Positions 1-8,541 of a DNA stretch of 64,000 nucleotides are shown here, one piece after another. Position 1 is the first letter of the stretch, and each line of letters starts with the position of its first letter. The notes below the pieces were generated by a model, which was given only the letters and a program-made list of their open reading frames with translations, had not been told where the DNA came from and made no database searches. This DNA comes from Novimethylophilus kurashikiensis (lineage in GTDB: Bacteria; Pseudomonadota; Gammaproteobacteria; Burkholderiales; Methylophilaceae), in assembly GCF_003112435.1 (NCBI RefSeq), contig NZ_BDOQ01000013.1:62001-126000 (forward strand). The letters run 5' to 3'. The position numbers and the translations under genes were made by a program.

Positions 1-1
1 C

Positions 2-214
2 GAAAACCAGTCCACCTACATTCCGCTGGGCACCGTGCATCGTCTGGAAAACCCCGGCGTGGTACCGCTGGAGATCATCGAGGTGCAGTCGGGCACCTAC
101 CTGGGCGAGGACGACATCGTGCGCTTCGAGGATTTCTACGGCCGCGACGAGCGCTTGAGCGAACTGATGAGCATGGCGGCGACGACTTCGGTTTCTTCCA
201 CGGTGCATCACTGA
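2..214 (+). CDS. manC: Mannose-1-phosphate guanylyltransferase / mannose-6-phosphate isomerase, C-terminal part (cut by window edge)
   Basis: The last 70 codons of a gene that begins before the window. The visible part reads [15 protein letters not shown], then [19 protein letters not shown] and FEDFYGR. This is the cupin-type C-terminal domain of the type II bifunctional enzymes (AlgA/ManC/XanB), where His and Glu residues of this block line the metal site of the isomerase half. The family converts fructose-6-P to mannose-6-P and mannose-1-P to GDP-mannose for exopolysaccharide or O-antigen. The tail after FYGR is somewhat long. It fits the polysaccharide genes at 14-22 kb. The N-terminal transferase half is not visible, so bifunctionality is inferred. 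Confidence 0.85.
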   Translation, partial: ENQSTYIPLGTVHRLENPGVVPLEIIEVQSGTYLGEDDIVRFEDFYGRDERLSELMSMAATTSVSSTVHH

Positions 215-274
215 TTTACAGGCATGCCGAGGCTGCATCTACGCGCCACGGCATGTACCCAGACGTCCCCCATT

Positions 275-297
275 CGGCGCTCCGGCGCCGTTTTTTT
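275..297 (+). terminator. Rho-independent terminator after manC
   Basis: A perfect 6-bp GC stem (CGGCGC / GCGCCG) with a 4-nt loop is followed by seven T residues. It lies about 60 bases after the manC stop and before the MarR gene, so the two are separate transcription units. Confidence 0.85.
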
Positions 298-360
298 GAC
301 TGCGACTAGGCTAGAATGGCGCCAAGATTTTCTTGCCTGTTTTTCGAATAAGACTTATCC

Positions 361-858
361 ATGAGTGAATCCGATACGTCCGCGCTTTCGTTGCAGGTAC
401 TCGGCCTGTTTCGCATCATTTTCAAATCGTCGAACAAGCATTTCGAAGCCATCGAGAAGGCTGTCGGCTTCAGCGGGGCGCAACTGTGGACGCTATCCGA
501 AATTGCACAGGCGGACGGCATCAAGGTCTCTCATCTTGCTCGGGTCATGTCGCTCCACCAATCCACGGTGAGCAACCTGATCGTTAAGCTGGAAGAACGC
601 CAACTGGTGGACCGGGTGCGTGATGAGAAAGACCGTCGCTCAGTGCGCTTGAAGGCCACCTCCACAGGCCTGGCCGTGCTCGGGCGAGCGCCTGCGCCAC
701 TGCGTGGCTTACTACCCGATGCGCTGATGCGGATGCAGCCGGAGCAGTTGGCGGCGCTCAAGACGGCATTGGATACGGTACTGGACCTCATGGAAATCAA
801 GACTGAACGTTATGCCCGCGAGCCGCTCGGCGAGCCTATCACGCTCGATAAATCCTAA
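361..858 (+). CDS. MarR-family transcriptional regulator (paralogue 1)
   Basis: A 165-residue protein of usual MarR length. A winged helix-turn-helix is clear around residues 55-105: VSHLARVMSLHQSTVSNLIV is the helix-turn-helix and the wing follows at DEKDRRSVRL, the DxRxxxV/L pattern typical of MarR. Such proteins act as dimers, usually repressors released by small molecules; no ligand can be inferred. It stands alone behind the manC terminator. A second MarR gene at 46532 shares its unusual N-terminal block (SxQVLxxFRxI), the SIHQST/SLHQST recognition helix and the LLPDAL/VLPDAL plus KPL/EPL tail, so the two are paralogues closer to each other than to generic MarR proteins. Confidence 0.88.
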   Translation: MSESDTSALSLQVLGLFRIIFKSSNKHFEAIEKAVGFSGAQLWTLSEIAQADGIKVSHLARVMSLHQSTVSNLIVKLEERQLVDRVRDEKDRRSVRLKATSTGLAVLGRAPAPLRGLLPDALMRMQPEQLAALKTALDTVLDLMEIKTERYAREPLGEPITLDKS

Positions 859-908
859 TCGCGGTTGATCTATGCGCTCGATAAAGCACGGTGTTTACAG
901 CGAAGACT

Positions 909-1334
909 TCAAAGCGAACTTGCAGGCGGCATAAAGCCGGAAGGATCCGAGCCGCCTGATTCGGCGCTTGCGATCTGGTTTACTGCATCCTGCAAACGGC
1001 TCACGTCGCTGCCGAGCTGATACAAGCCTTTGCTACTGCTCAGCCAGTGATGGAAGCGCGACTCGTACTCATGCTCGAAAATCAGGTAAAACGGCGTGTG
1101 CCGGGCAAGGTTTCTGAAAAAGTGTCCCACTTCTTCGACCACGCTTCCGTAGCTGCCGGCAAATTGCCGATCGACCACCATCACCACGCAACTGTAATCC
1201 AGAGATTGACTGCTTTTGCCGACAGCGGTCGAGATCGTCATGGCATCGCATGACCATTTCAAAACCATGAAGTGATGCTGCAACAAGGTGGCAAGTACGC
1301 AACTGTCTGAGACGACCAGTGCATATAAGGACAT
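909..1334 (-). CDS. Hypothetical protein, possibly a degenerate receiver-like domain
   Basis: A 141-residue protein I do not recognise. It has alternating hydrophobic strands and helices (LYALVVSDS, YSCVVMVVD, PFYLIFEHEYE, then a C-terminal helix), vaguely like a CheY-type alpha/beta fold but without a convincing phospho-acceptor Asp pocket or conserved Lys. The ATG at 1334 is preceded on the minus strand by a G-rich stretch that can serve as ribosome binding site. It faces the MarR gene tail to tail. Coding is supported by length, start signal and lack of any better frame; the function is unknown. Confidence 0.5.
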   Translation of the reverse strand: MSLYALVVSDSCVLATLLQHHFMVLKWSCDAMTISTAVGKSSQSLDYSCVVMVVDRQFAGSYGSVVEEVGHFFRNLARHTPFYLIFEHEYESRFHHWLSSSKGLYQLGSDVSRLQDAVNQIASAESGGSDPSGFMPPASSL

Positions 1335-1544
1335 CGTGCACCCCCGATTCCGCGGCAGCCTTGCATAAACTTGCCGCGGGAAAATAAACCCGATTATTCA
1401 GAATGTTTGGCTTGATAGTATTGTGCAAATGTAATTGTGGCAAACCGGCCTAGCTTGAGATCGCGGTTATTTCGAGCTTATTCGACTGATTAAAAAAGAC
1501 TTATGGGCGTTGAAAAAATTACGCTCTTGTGTCTAACGGGCCTT

Positions 1545-1560
1545 ATGTACGCTAGCCGAT
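1545..1560 (+). promoter_or_regulatory. Partial copy of the window-wide TGTTCG-N4-CGAACA motif
   Basis: TGTACGCTAGCCGATA keeps the whole left arm and the CTAG spacer of the recurring palindrome, but the right arm is degraded. It is 64 bases before the GTG start of the next gene. Alone this would be weak; it is listed because better copies occur elsewhere in the window. Confidence 0.35.
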
Positions 1561-1624
1561 AGCAGCAGTCTAGCTGTGAGGTAATCTCGCCAAGCTTGAG
1601 CTAATCCACTGGAAGGAGGCCATC

Positions 1625-1915
1625 GTGACGCGGCTGGAACTTTTAAAAAACACTTATCAGCGAGCAGGCCTGGGACGAGTGGAGCGCGAGGGCTCGCAGA
1701 TCATCAATGAACTGGGCGAACTGATTGCAGACACCTACGAAGCCGAGCCTGCCGACATCGCCGAGTTTTTGGCGGCAGCGATCAATCTGATGCCGCATCT
1801 GATCGAGGTGGCGGAAATCGAGCAGGCCAATCTCAAGGATGAAACGCGTCCTGAGGTGATTGCCGCAGTGGGCGCGTTAAGTGCCGTGGACGTACAGCAC
1901 AAGGCGGTTGGGTGA
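1625..1915 (+). CDS. Conserved-looking small acidic protein of unknown function
   Basis: A 96-residue protein starting with GTG at 1625. The start is set by a strong ribosome binding site, GGAAGGAGG, ending four bases upstream. It is helical and acidic with no signal peptide or membrane segment (LLKNTYQRAGLG at the N terminus; EPADIAEFLAAAINLMPHL in the middle). I do not recognise a family. It converges with the hybrid kinase gene (11 bases between stops), so it is its own unit. Strong ribosome binding site and clean codon structure support a real gene. Confidence 0.65.
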   Translation: MTRLELLKNTYQRAGLGRVEREGSQIINELGELIADTYEAEPADIAEFLAAAINLMPHLIEVAEIEQANLKDETRPEVIAAVGALSAVDVQHKAVG

Positions 1916-1926
1916 AGGGTGAAATA

Positions 1927-4900
1927 TCAGTTCCATGTGTCGAGTGCGGCGAGGATGGCCGGATAATCGTATTGGGCGACTAAGCCTTGCAGGCGCTCGC
2001 CCAGTGCTGGCGAGCTTTGGGCGATGGCATCCAGGGCAGTGGCGATACGGGCCGTTTCCAGACTGAGCAATGCCTCTTTCAAACGATGACGTAGCGCCGC
2101 ATCGAGTCCGGCGAGTTCCTCAGCCGTAATGGGCGGTACGATTTCAGGCGTGTCGTCATTTTCATAGCGGTATTGCAGGCCGAGCTGGCGTGCGAGACAG
2201 GCGTAGATTTCCTCAAGCCGGTAGGGCTTGCTGACGAAGTCGTCCATGCCTGCACTTTTGGCTTCTTCCTGCTGTTGTTCGAGGACCGAGGCCGTCACCG
2301 CGACGATCTTCACCGCATCGCCACCGGGCAGTGCACGGATGAGCCGCGTGGCCTCGATACCGTCCATGACCGGCATCTGGCGATCCATCCAGATGAGGTG
2401 AGGATGCCACTCGCTGAACATTTTCACGCATTCCTCGCCGTTGACGGCCAGCTTGGTGGGTAAGCCGAGATCCTGCATCAGCGTGATGAGCAGCAGCTGG
2501 TTGTCTTCCTGGTCCTCGGCGATGAGTATGCGGTACTCGGGCTGCCCCGCGGTCACGCCCACTATTTCCGTTTCGCTGGCTGTGTGGCTTGCCAGCGAAT
2601 GCACCGGAGCGCCGGCAAGCGGTAGTTCCACACTGAATACCGAACCTGCCCCCAATGAGCTGCTGACCTTGATCGTGCCTCCCATGAGGGTCACGAATTG
2701 GCGGGTAATGGAGAGTCCGAGCCCTGTACCTTTTCGTGTACCTTGCTCGCCGAGCTGGACGAAGGGGTCGAAAATACGCTTCTGATCCTCCGGCGCGATA
2801 CCGATGCCAGTGTCTTCTACTTCAATCAGGAGCCGGCCGTCGGCATGGGTGTTCAGTCGCAGCGTTACGTGGCCGGTTGAGGTGTACTTGATAGCATTGC
2901 CGAGCAGGTTGATGAGGATCTGGCGGATACGTGCTTCGTCGCCGGTGGCGAAGCGCGGAAAACGGGAAGCCTGGTCGACTTCGAGCCTTAGCCCCTTTTG
3001 CGCGGCTTTGATGCGCATCATGTCGGTGACGTCGCGCACCAGGTTGCCGAGGTCAAATCCACTGGATTCCAGCTCGATATGGCCGGTGTCGATGTTCGAC
3101 ATTTCCAGCACGTCATTGATGAGGTTAAGCAAGTGCTCGCCGCTGCGATTGATGATGTTTACGTACTCGTGCTGCTCGGGCGGCAAATGCCCGGTTTTGC
3201 TCATGAGGTCGGAAAAACCGAGGATAGCGTTGAGCGGCGTGCGCAACTCGTGGCTCATGTTGGCGAGGAACACGCTCTTGGCGCGGTTGGCCGCTTCGGC
3301 TGCATCCTTTGCCAGCTCGAGTTCGGCGGTGCGCTCGCTCACCGTCACCTCAAGGCTTTCACGGTAATGCTTGAGCTCTTCTTCGGCGCGCTTCCGTTCG
3401 CTGATGTCGCGGCTGATGGAGAGGTTGTAGACCTCGCCGTCGAATTCGAAATAATTCGCCGTGATCTCCACCGGGAACGTAGTGCCGTCGCGTCTTTTAT
3501 GTACGGATTCGAACTGCATCCTGCGGCGCTTGATCAATTCCGGCCAGAACTGGTCCCACCGCTCCTGGTTCCATTCCGGGTCGATGTCGTAGACGCCCAT
3601 GCCCCCGGTCAATTCCTCGCGGCTGTAGCCGAGATTACGAACGGCGCTGAGACTGGCGTAGAGAAAATGGGTGTCGTTATGCCCGAGGAGCAGGATACTT
3701 TCGCCGACTTCGTCCAGGGCAAAGCTCAGCAGGCGTAATTGATGCTCGATCTTGGCCTGCTCGGTAATGTCCGTGAACATGCCGAGGGAGCCAATGAACT
3801 CGCCTTTTTCGTCGAAAATAGGGGTGGCCGAGGCGCGTACCAGAACCACCTTGCCTGACTTGTGCAAGAAGCGCCGCTGGTAGTTTTCGGAAATGCCTTT
3901 GCTACGGTTGTGCATGCGCTGCAGATGGTCCGGCATCTCGGCGACCACGACGAAATCGGACAAGGCATGACCCAGCATTTCCTCCGGGCTGTAACCCAGC
4001 AGCGCTGCCATGCGGGCATTGACGAATGCGATGGTGAATCCGGTATCGACCAGACAAACACCTTCGGTCGTGGTATCCACGATGCGCCGATAACGCGCCT
4101 CACTATTGCGTAGCGCTTCTTCGGCACTACGGCGCTCTGCGACTTCTTCCTGTAAGTGTCGGTAGGAGCGGTCGCGTTCGGCCGTAAGCGTGGCCACGGT
4201 CATGACGGTGATGACGAGCGAAGCAAAAAACCATTGTAGCGATTGCAGACTTTGTTCCTGGCTTTCCAGCGCAAACAGGCCGTAGCCGTGAGCCGCGCCG
4301 AAAAAGGCAGCGACAGCGGCGATCAGTGTGACCAGTGCACCGCCCGCCGGCCCGAACCGCAAGGCCACCCATAGCAGGATGGGGATAGGCAGGAACTGTA
4401 CTCCGAGCGGCGGCGAAACATCGTCGAACACGCTTAAACCCGAGGCGAAGGGAACCACCACCAGCAATAGCCCGAGCAAGGCTGCGAATTCCCAACGGCG
4501 CCATGTCGGCGCTTGCAGCAAGATGCCGCGCCATTGCCGCCACGTCATGACCAGTGGTACGCACATGCAGTATCCGAAGAAATCGGCAAGGCTCCAACGA
4601 ATCCAGAGGGGCAGTAGATCGGTTCCCGAGGACAAGGAGCCAAGTGCACCTATCATGCCGCCGCTCAAGGATGCGGTGATGCCCAGCAGCATCATGGCGA
4701 CCAAATCCCTGACGCGGTCGAAAGTAAGGCTGCGCATGCCGGTCATCTTGAGCAGGCCCAGCAACACGGTAACTTCGAACACGTTGGCAAAGCTGTAGAC
4801 CAAGGTGTTGGCAAATGGATAGCCAAGGTTCCGTTCGGCGACAACAAAGACGGGGAAGGCGAGCAGCAGGGTGATGAACCGCGCTCTTTTGTGTACGAGT

Positions 4901-5061
4901 AGCAGTGCCGAGAACAGCAGGGCATTGGCCGGCCAGAAGGCGGAAATGTTGCTGGGATGCAGGGAGAACAAACCGCCGAGAGGCGTAGCGACGAAGACAA
5001 CGGAAAGTGCAAGGGCAACTTGCACCCAAGTTTTTTGCAGCCACTCGCTTCGCTTTTGCAT
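1927..5061 (-). CDS. Hybrid sensor histidine kinase: MASE1, two PAS, HisKA, HATPase, receiver
   Basis: A 1044-residue membrane kinase. Residues about 10-300 form a multi-helix MASE1 sensor (SAFWPANALLFSALLL is the typical WPANA region). Two PAS domains follow (about 320-440 and 445-570), then a short coiled coil. The HisKA H-box is SHELRTPLNAI with phospho-acceptor His; the HATPase has N box LLGNAIKYT and G boxes DTGIGI and GTGLGLS. The C-terminal receiver begins ILIAEDQEDN and has the acceptor Asp in WMDRQMPVMDG and Lys in SKPY. The last 85 residues are helical, without an obvious HPt His. No response regulator gene is adjacent, so the output partner is unknown. MASE1 proteins often sit in cell-envelope or c-di-GMP signalling; the ligand is not known. 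Confidence 0.92.
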   Translation of the reverse strand: MQKRSEWLQKTWVQVALALSVVFVATPLGGLFSLHPSNISAFWPANALLFSALLLVHKRARFITLLLAFPVFVVAERNLGYPFANTLVYSFANVFEVTVLLGLLKMTGMRSLTFDRVRDLVAMMLLGITASLSGGMIGALGSLSSGTDLLPLWIRWSLADFFGYCMCVPLVMTWRQWRGILLQAPTWRRWEFAALLGLLLVVVPFASGLSVFDDVSPPLGVQFLPIPILLWVALRFGPAGGALVTLIAAVAAFFGAAHGYGLFALESQEQSLQSLQWFFASLVITVMTVATLTAERDRSYRHLQEEVAERRSAEEALRNSEARYRRIVDTTTEGVCLVDTGFTIAFVNARMAALLGYSPEEMLGHALSDFVVVAEMPDHLQRMHNRSKGISENYQRRFLHKSGKVVLVRASATPIFDEKGEFIGSLGMFTDITEQAKIEHQLRLLSFALDEVGESILLLGHNDTHFLYASLSAVRNLGYSREELTGGMGVYDIDPEWNQERWDQFWPELIKRRRMQFESVHKRRDGTTFPVEITANYFEFDGEVYNLSISRDISERKRAEEELKHYRESLEVTVSERTAELELAKDAAEAANRAKSVFLANMSHELRTPLNAILGFSDLMSKTGHLPPEQHEYVNIINRSGEHLLNLINDVLEMSNIDTGHIELESSGFDLGNLVRDVTDMMRIKAAQKGLRLEVDQASRFPRFATGDEARIRQILINLLGNAIKYTSTGHVTLRLNTHADGRLLIEVEDTGIGIAPEDQKRIFDPFVQLGEQGTRKGTGLGLSITRQFVTLMGGTIKVSSSLGAGSVFSVELPLAGAPVHSLASHTASETEIVGVTAGQPEYRILIAEDQEDNQLLLITLMQDLGLPTKLAVNGEECVKMFSEWHPHLIWMDRQMPVMDGIEATRLIRALPGGDAVKIVAVTASVLEQQQEEAKSAGMDDFVSKPYRLEEIYACLARQLGLQYRYENDDTPEIVPPITAEELAGLDAALRHRLKEALLSLETARIATALDAIAQSSPALGERLQGLVAQYDYPAILAALDTWN

Positions 5062-5148
5062 TGTTACCAGCCTGTCGCCCCTGTAACGACCATCATCACC
5101 CGATTGAAACGCGAACTCAATAGGGGCCTGCGCGGATGATTTCCCTTG

Positions 5149-6057
5149 TCATAAAGCGGGTGGAAATTGCTGCTGGAGATAACGAATCAAAGCTTGCAGG
5201 CGCGAAGGCTGATACTTGCGATTGGGATAGACGATATACAGCGGCAGCGGCTCGGTCTGCGCCGTCGGGAAAAGATCGACGAGGCGTCCCGCAGCCAAGT
5301 CGCGCTCCACGTCCAGGTGCGACTTGAAGGCGATGCCCGTGCCTTGCAGCGCCCATTGGCGGACTAAAGCGCCATCGTCGGCAGCGCGGTCGCCGTGTAC
5401 TTGCACAATTCTCTCCCGACCGTCGAGCGTGAGTCGCCAGTCGTTGAATATCTTGCCGCTGCGGTAGAAGCAGATGCAGTTGTGCTGCTGCAATGCCTCG
5501 AAGGTTTCCGGGCGACCCATACGGGCGATGTATTCCGGCGAACAGCACACTACGCGCCGGTTGTCGCAAAGTTTGAGGGCGATGAGGCTGGAATCGCGCA
5601 TGACGCCGTAGCGCAGTACGAGGTCGATCTGGTTGCGGTAGAGGTCCTGGATGGTGTCGGAAAGATGCATCACCACGCGAATCTGGGGGTGCTCGCGCCG
5701 GAACGGCTCCAGTTCTTCGTCGAGGCGGTCACGCCCCAGATCCGATGGGGCGCCGAGGTGGATTTCCCCCGAGAGCGCCTCGCGGCCGCGTTTCAAGTTG
5801 GCGATGCCTTCTTCCAGTAATTGCGTGGATTGCACGCAGTATTGCAGGAAGTCTTCACCGGCCTGGGTGAGTCGCAAAGAGCGGGTGGAGCGGGCAAACA
5901 GCTGGCTGCCCACCTGGCGTTCCAGACGCTTGATGGCCGCGCTGGCGCTTGCCGGCGTTTGGCCAAGCCCGCGAGCGGAGGCACTGATGTTGCCGGTTTC
6001 GCTTACGCGGATGAACAGCTTCAGATCGGCGAGATTGATCACAAAGATTTTCTTCAA
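5149..6057 (-). CDS. LysR-family transcriptional regulator divergent from the OYE gene
   Basis: About 300 residues, normal LysR length. The N-terminal helix-turn-helix (LADLKLFIRVSETGNISASARGLGQTPAS) is followed by the substrate-binding domain (GEIHLGAPSDLGRDRL onwards). No ATG is available at the expected position: the open frame can start with TTG at 6057 or GTG at 6042, and the GTG gives the more typical N terminus (MINLADLKLF). It diverges from the Old Yellow Enzyme gene across a 95-base gap containing a strong AT-rich inverted repeat, the usual arrangement for a LysR protein controlling its neighbour and itself. The inducer is not known; electrophiles or quinones are a reasonable guess from the targets. 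Confidence 0.9.
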   Translation of the reverse strand: MKKIFVINLADLKLFIRVSETGNISASARGLGQTPASASAAIKRLERQVGSQLFARSTRSLRLTQAGEDFLQYCVQSTQLLEEGIANLKRGREALSGEIHLGAPSDLGRDRLDEELEPFRREHPQIRVVMHLSDTIQDLYRNQIDLVLRYGVMRDSSLIALKLCDNRRVVCCSPEYIARMGRPETFEALQQHNCICFYRSGKIFNDWRLTLDGRERIVQVHGDRAADDGALVRQWALQGTGIAFKSHLDVERDLAAGRLVDLFPTAQTEPLPLYIVYPNRKYQPSRLQALIRYLQQQFPPAL

Positions 6058-6058
6058 A

Positions 6059-6085
6059 AATTATTTGATATTGAATCAAATAATT
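6059..6085. promoter_or_regulatory. Inverted repeat in the lysR/OYE divergent promoter
   Basis: AATTATTTGAT and ATCAAATAATT are perfect 11-bp arms around a 5-nt spacer. The element includes the T-N11-A pattern of LysR binding boxes and abuts the non-ATG start of the LysR gene, while lying about 70 bases before the OYE start. It is a good candidate for the LysR operator. Confidence 0.7.
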
Positions 6086-6152
6086 AGCTTATTAACAATT
6101 TTTTGTTGTAGCGGTACAGTTGTCTTCAACAACATCAACTGGAGTTTCATCC

Positions 6153-7253
6153 ATGTCACAGCTCTTTTCGCCTGTTGCTATCGGTAACCTCACCCTCAAG
6201 AACCGCATCGTCATTGCCCCCATGTGCCAGTATTCGGCCGTGAACGGCGAGGCCACCGATTGGCACATGATGCATCTCGGCTCGCTTTCGCATTCCGGCG
6301 CGGGCATGCTGATCATCGAAGCGACGGCGGTGGAAGCCATCGGCCGCATCTCGCCGGCCGACCTTGGCTTGTGGTCGGATGCCACTGAAGCGGCGCTTGC
6401 ACGGGTGCTGAAAGCCGTACGTCAGTATTCGGCCATGCCTATCGCTATCCAGCTCGCCCACGCTGGCCGCAAGGCCTCGTGCAATGTGCCATGGCAAGGC
6501 GGTGCGCAGATCGCCCCGGATCAGCCAGACGGCTGGCAAACGGTGGGGCCTTCGGCGGTGCCGTTTGGTGCACACGATAATCCCCCAGTCGAGCTGGATC
6601 ACGCGGGCGTGGATCGTATCAAGGGGGCTTTCGTAGAGGCTGCGCTTCGTGCGCATCGGCTCGGCATCGACGCCATCGAATTGCATGCCGCACACGGTTA
6701 TTTGCTGCATGAATTTCTCTCGCCGCTCTCCAACCGCCGCACCGACGGATACGGCGGTTCGCTGGAAAACCGCATGCGTTTTCCGCTCGAGGTGTATGAC
6801 GCCATGCGCGCCGCACTGCCGGCCAGCATGCCCATCGGCGTGCGTATTTCCGGCACCGATTGGGTGGAAGGCGGTTGGGAAGTGGAGCAGAGCGTGGTGT
6901 TTGCCAAACATTTGCGCGAACGCGGTTGTGCCTATATCCACGTCTCAAGCGGCGGCCTCTCGCCCGAGCAAAAGATCCCTGTCGGCCCCAATTACCAGGT
7001 GCCGCTGGCGCAGCGCATCCGCGAGGCCACGGGGCTCACGACCATCGCCGTCGGCCTCATTACCGAGCCGCAACAGGCGGAAGAACTGATTGCCAACGGC
7101 AGCGCCGACATCATCGGCCTGGCCCGTGCCATGTTGTACGACCCGCGTTGGCCCTGGCACGCCGCAGCCGAGTTGGGTGCCCAGGTCGATGCGCCGCCGC
7201 AGTTCTGGCGCTCGCAGCCGCATCAACTCAAACACCTGTTTTCGGAAAGCTGA
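6153..7253 (+). CDS. NADH:flavin oxidoreductase, Old Yellow Enzyme family (YqjM/XenA-like)
   Basis: A 366-residue FMN enzyme. I start it at ATG 6153, eight bases after GGAG, rather than at an upstream TTG. N-terminal LFSPVAIGNLTLKNRIVIAPMCQYSA is the OYE FMN-binding strand with the Cys seen in YqjM/XenA-type enzymes. AIQLAHAGRKAS is the second FMN segment. The substrate-binding His pair lies in IELHAAHGYLLHEFLSP, followed by NRRTDGYGGSLENR, the family hallmark. These enzymes use NAD(P)H to reduce activated C=C bonds, nitro groups and quinones. It is followed after 30 bases by a YqhD-type reductase and shares a divergent promoter with a LysR gene, suggesting an electrophile or aldehyde detoxification unit. 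Confidence 0.93.
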   Translation: MSQLFSPVAIGNLTLKNRIVIAPMCQYSAVNGEATDWHMMHLGSLSHSGAGMLIIEATAVEAIGRISPADLGLWSDATEAALARVLKAVRQYSAMPIAIQLAHAGRKASCNVPWQGGAQIAPDQPDGWQTVGPSAVPFGAHDNPPVELDHAGVDRIKGAFVEAALRAHRLGIDAIELHAAHGYLLHEFLSPLSNRRTDGYGGSLENRMRFPLEVYDAMRAALPASMPIGVRISGTDWVEGGWEVEQSVVFAKHLRERGCAYIHVSSGGLSPEQKIPVGPNYQVPLAQRIREATGLTTIAVGLITEPQQAEELIANGSADIIGLARAMLYDPRWPWHAAAELGAQVDAPPQFWRSQPHQLKHLFSES

Positions 7254-7283
7254 TTTTTTAAAGATTCATCGCAAAGGACCACC

Positions 7284-8441
7284 ATGCTGAATTTCGAGTT
7301 TTACAATCCCACGCGCATCGTTTTCGGCCAGGGGCGCTACAACGACCTTGACCGGTTGATCCCGCCGCATGCTCGCGTGCTGGTGCTGTTCGGCGGCGAA
7401 AGCGCGCGCAAGAACGGCACGCTGGATATGGTGTATCAAGGGCTGGGCAAGCGCCACGTCGAGAGCTTCGGCGGCATCGAGCCTAACCCGACGTATGAAA
7501 CCTTGATGAAAGCTGTCGAGCAGGTTCGCGCCAACCGGCTGGATTACCTGCTGGCCGTAGGCGGCGGCTCGGTGATCGACGGCACAAAATTCGTCGCCGC
7601 TGCCGTGTTTGCGAGCGGTGACCCGTGGGAAATCCTGTTGAGCCACGGTGCCAACGTCAAACAGGCTTTGCCGTTCGGCACCGTGCTGACCTTGCCCGCG
7701 ACCGGTTCGGAAATGAACAGCGGCTCCGTCATCACGCGCAGTGACATCAAGGCCAAGCTGTTCTTCACCAATGCCTGCGTGTTCCCGCAGTTCTCGCTGC
7801 TCGACCCCACACGCAGCTACAGCCTGCCGCCGCGCCAACTCGCCAACGGTATCGTGGATGCCTACACCCACGTCATGGAGCAATATCTGACTTATCCGGT
7901 CAACGCGCTAGTGCAGGACCGCTTTGCAGAAGGCCTGCTCTCGACACTGATCGAAATCGGCCCCAGGGTGCTGGCGAACCCGCAGGACTACGATTTGCAG
8001 GCCAATTTCATGTGGACGGCAACGTTGGCGCTCAACGGGTTGATTGGCGCCGGCGTGCCGCAGGATTGGGCGACTCACATGATCGGCCACGAACTCACCG
8101 CCTTGTACGGATTGGATCATGCCCAGACGCTGGCCATCGTGTTGCCTGCAATGTTGAACGAACGCAAGGCCGATAAGCGCGTCAAACTGATGCAGTATGC
8201 GGAGCGGGTGTGGGGGCTCAAGGAAGGGAGCGAGGAAGCTCGTATTGATGCCGCTATTACCAGGACGCGGGAGTTTTTCGAAAGCCTGGGCGTGCAAACC
8301 CGGCTTTCCGGCTACGGTATCGATGCAGAGGCGATTCCACCCGTGCTGAAGCAGCTCGAATCCCATGGCATGGTGCACCTGGGCGAACACCGCTCGGTTG
8401 ATCTTGATGTAAGCCGCAAAGTGCTCGAAGCCTGTTTGTAA
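7284..8441 (+). CDS. yqhD: Iron-type alcohol dehydrogenase / aldehyde reductase, YqhD-like
   Basis: A 385-residue group III dehydrogenase, the length of E. coli YqhD. N-terminal FEFYNPTRIVFGQG matches the family. The nucleotide site includes LFGGESARKNG and VGGGSVIDGTKF. Metal ligands are visible as Asp and His in NGIVDAYTHVMEQY and the two His of THMIGHELTALYGLDHAQ. YqhD reduces short and reactive aldehydes with NADPH. It is the second gene of the OYE unit, and its ATG follows an AAAGGA-type ribosome binding site. The pairing of OYE and YqhD under a LysR protein supports a role in reactive carbonyl detoxification, which is inference. Confidence 0.92.
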   Translation: MLNFEFYNPTRIVFGQGRYNDLDRLIPPHARVLVLFGGESARKNGTLDMVYQGLGKRHVESFGGIEPNPTYETLMKAVEQVRANRLDYLLAVGGGSVIDGTKFVAAAVFASGDPWEILLSHGANVKQALPFGTVLTLPATGSEMNSGSVITRSDIKAKLFFTNACVFPQFSLLDPTRSYSLPPRQLANGIVDAYTHVMEQYLTYPVNALVQDRFAEGLLSTLIEIGPRVLANPQDYDLQANFMWTATLALNGLIGAGVPQDWATHMIGHELTALYGLDHAQTLAIVLPAMLNERKADKRVKLMQYAERVWGLKEGSEEARIDAAITRTREFFESLGVQTRLSGYGIDAEAIPPVLKQLESHGMVHLGEHRSVDLDVSRKVLEACL

Positions 8442-8486
8442 GCTATTCCGGTTTGTAAACCAGCCTGCTGGTAAACCATCCTCCGA

Positions 8487-8529
8487 TCCCTGCCGTGTTC
8501 ATCCCCTTGCATGGCAGGGACGTTTTTTT
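8487..8529 (+). terminator. Terminator after yqhD
   Basis: TCCCTGCC pairs with GGCAGGGA (8 bp) around an 18-nt loop, with seven T residues shortly after. It ends the OYE-yqhD unit just before the next gene. Confidence 0.7.
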
Positions 8530-8541
8530 GAACTAAGCGTA

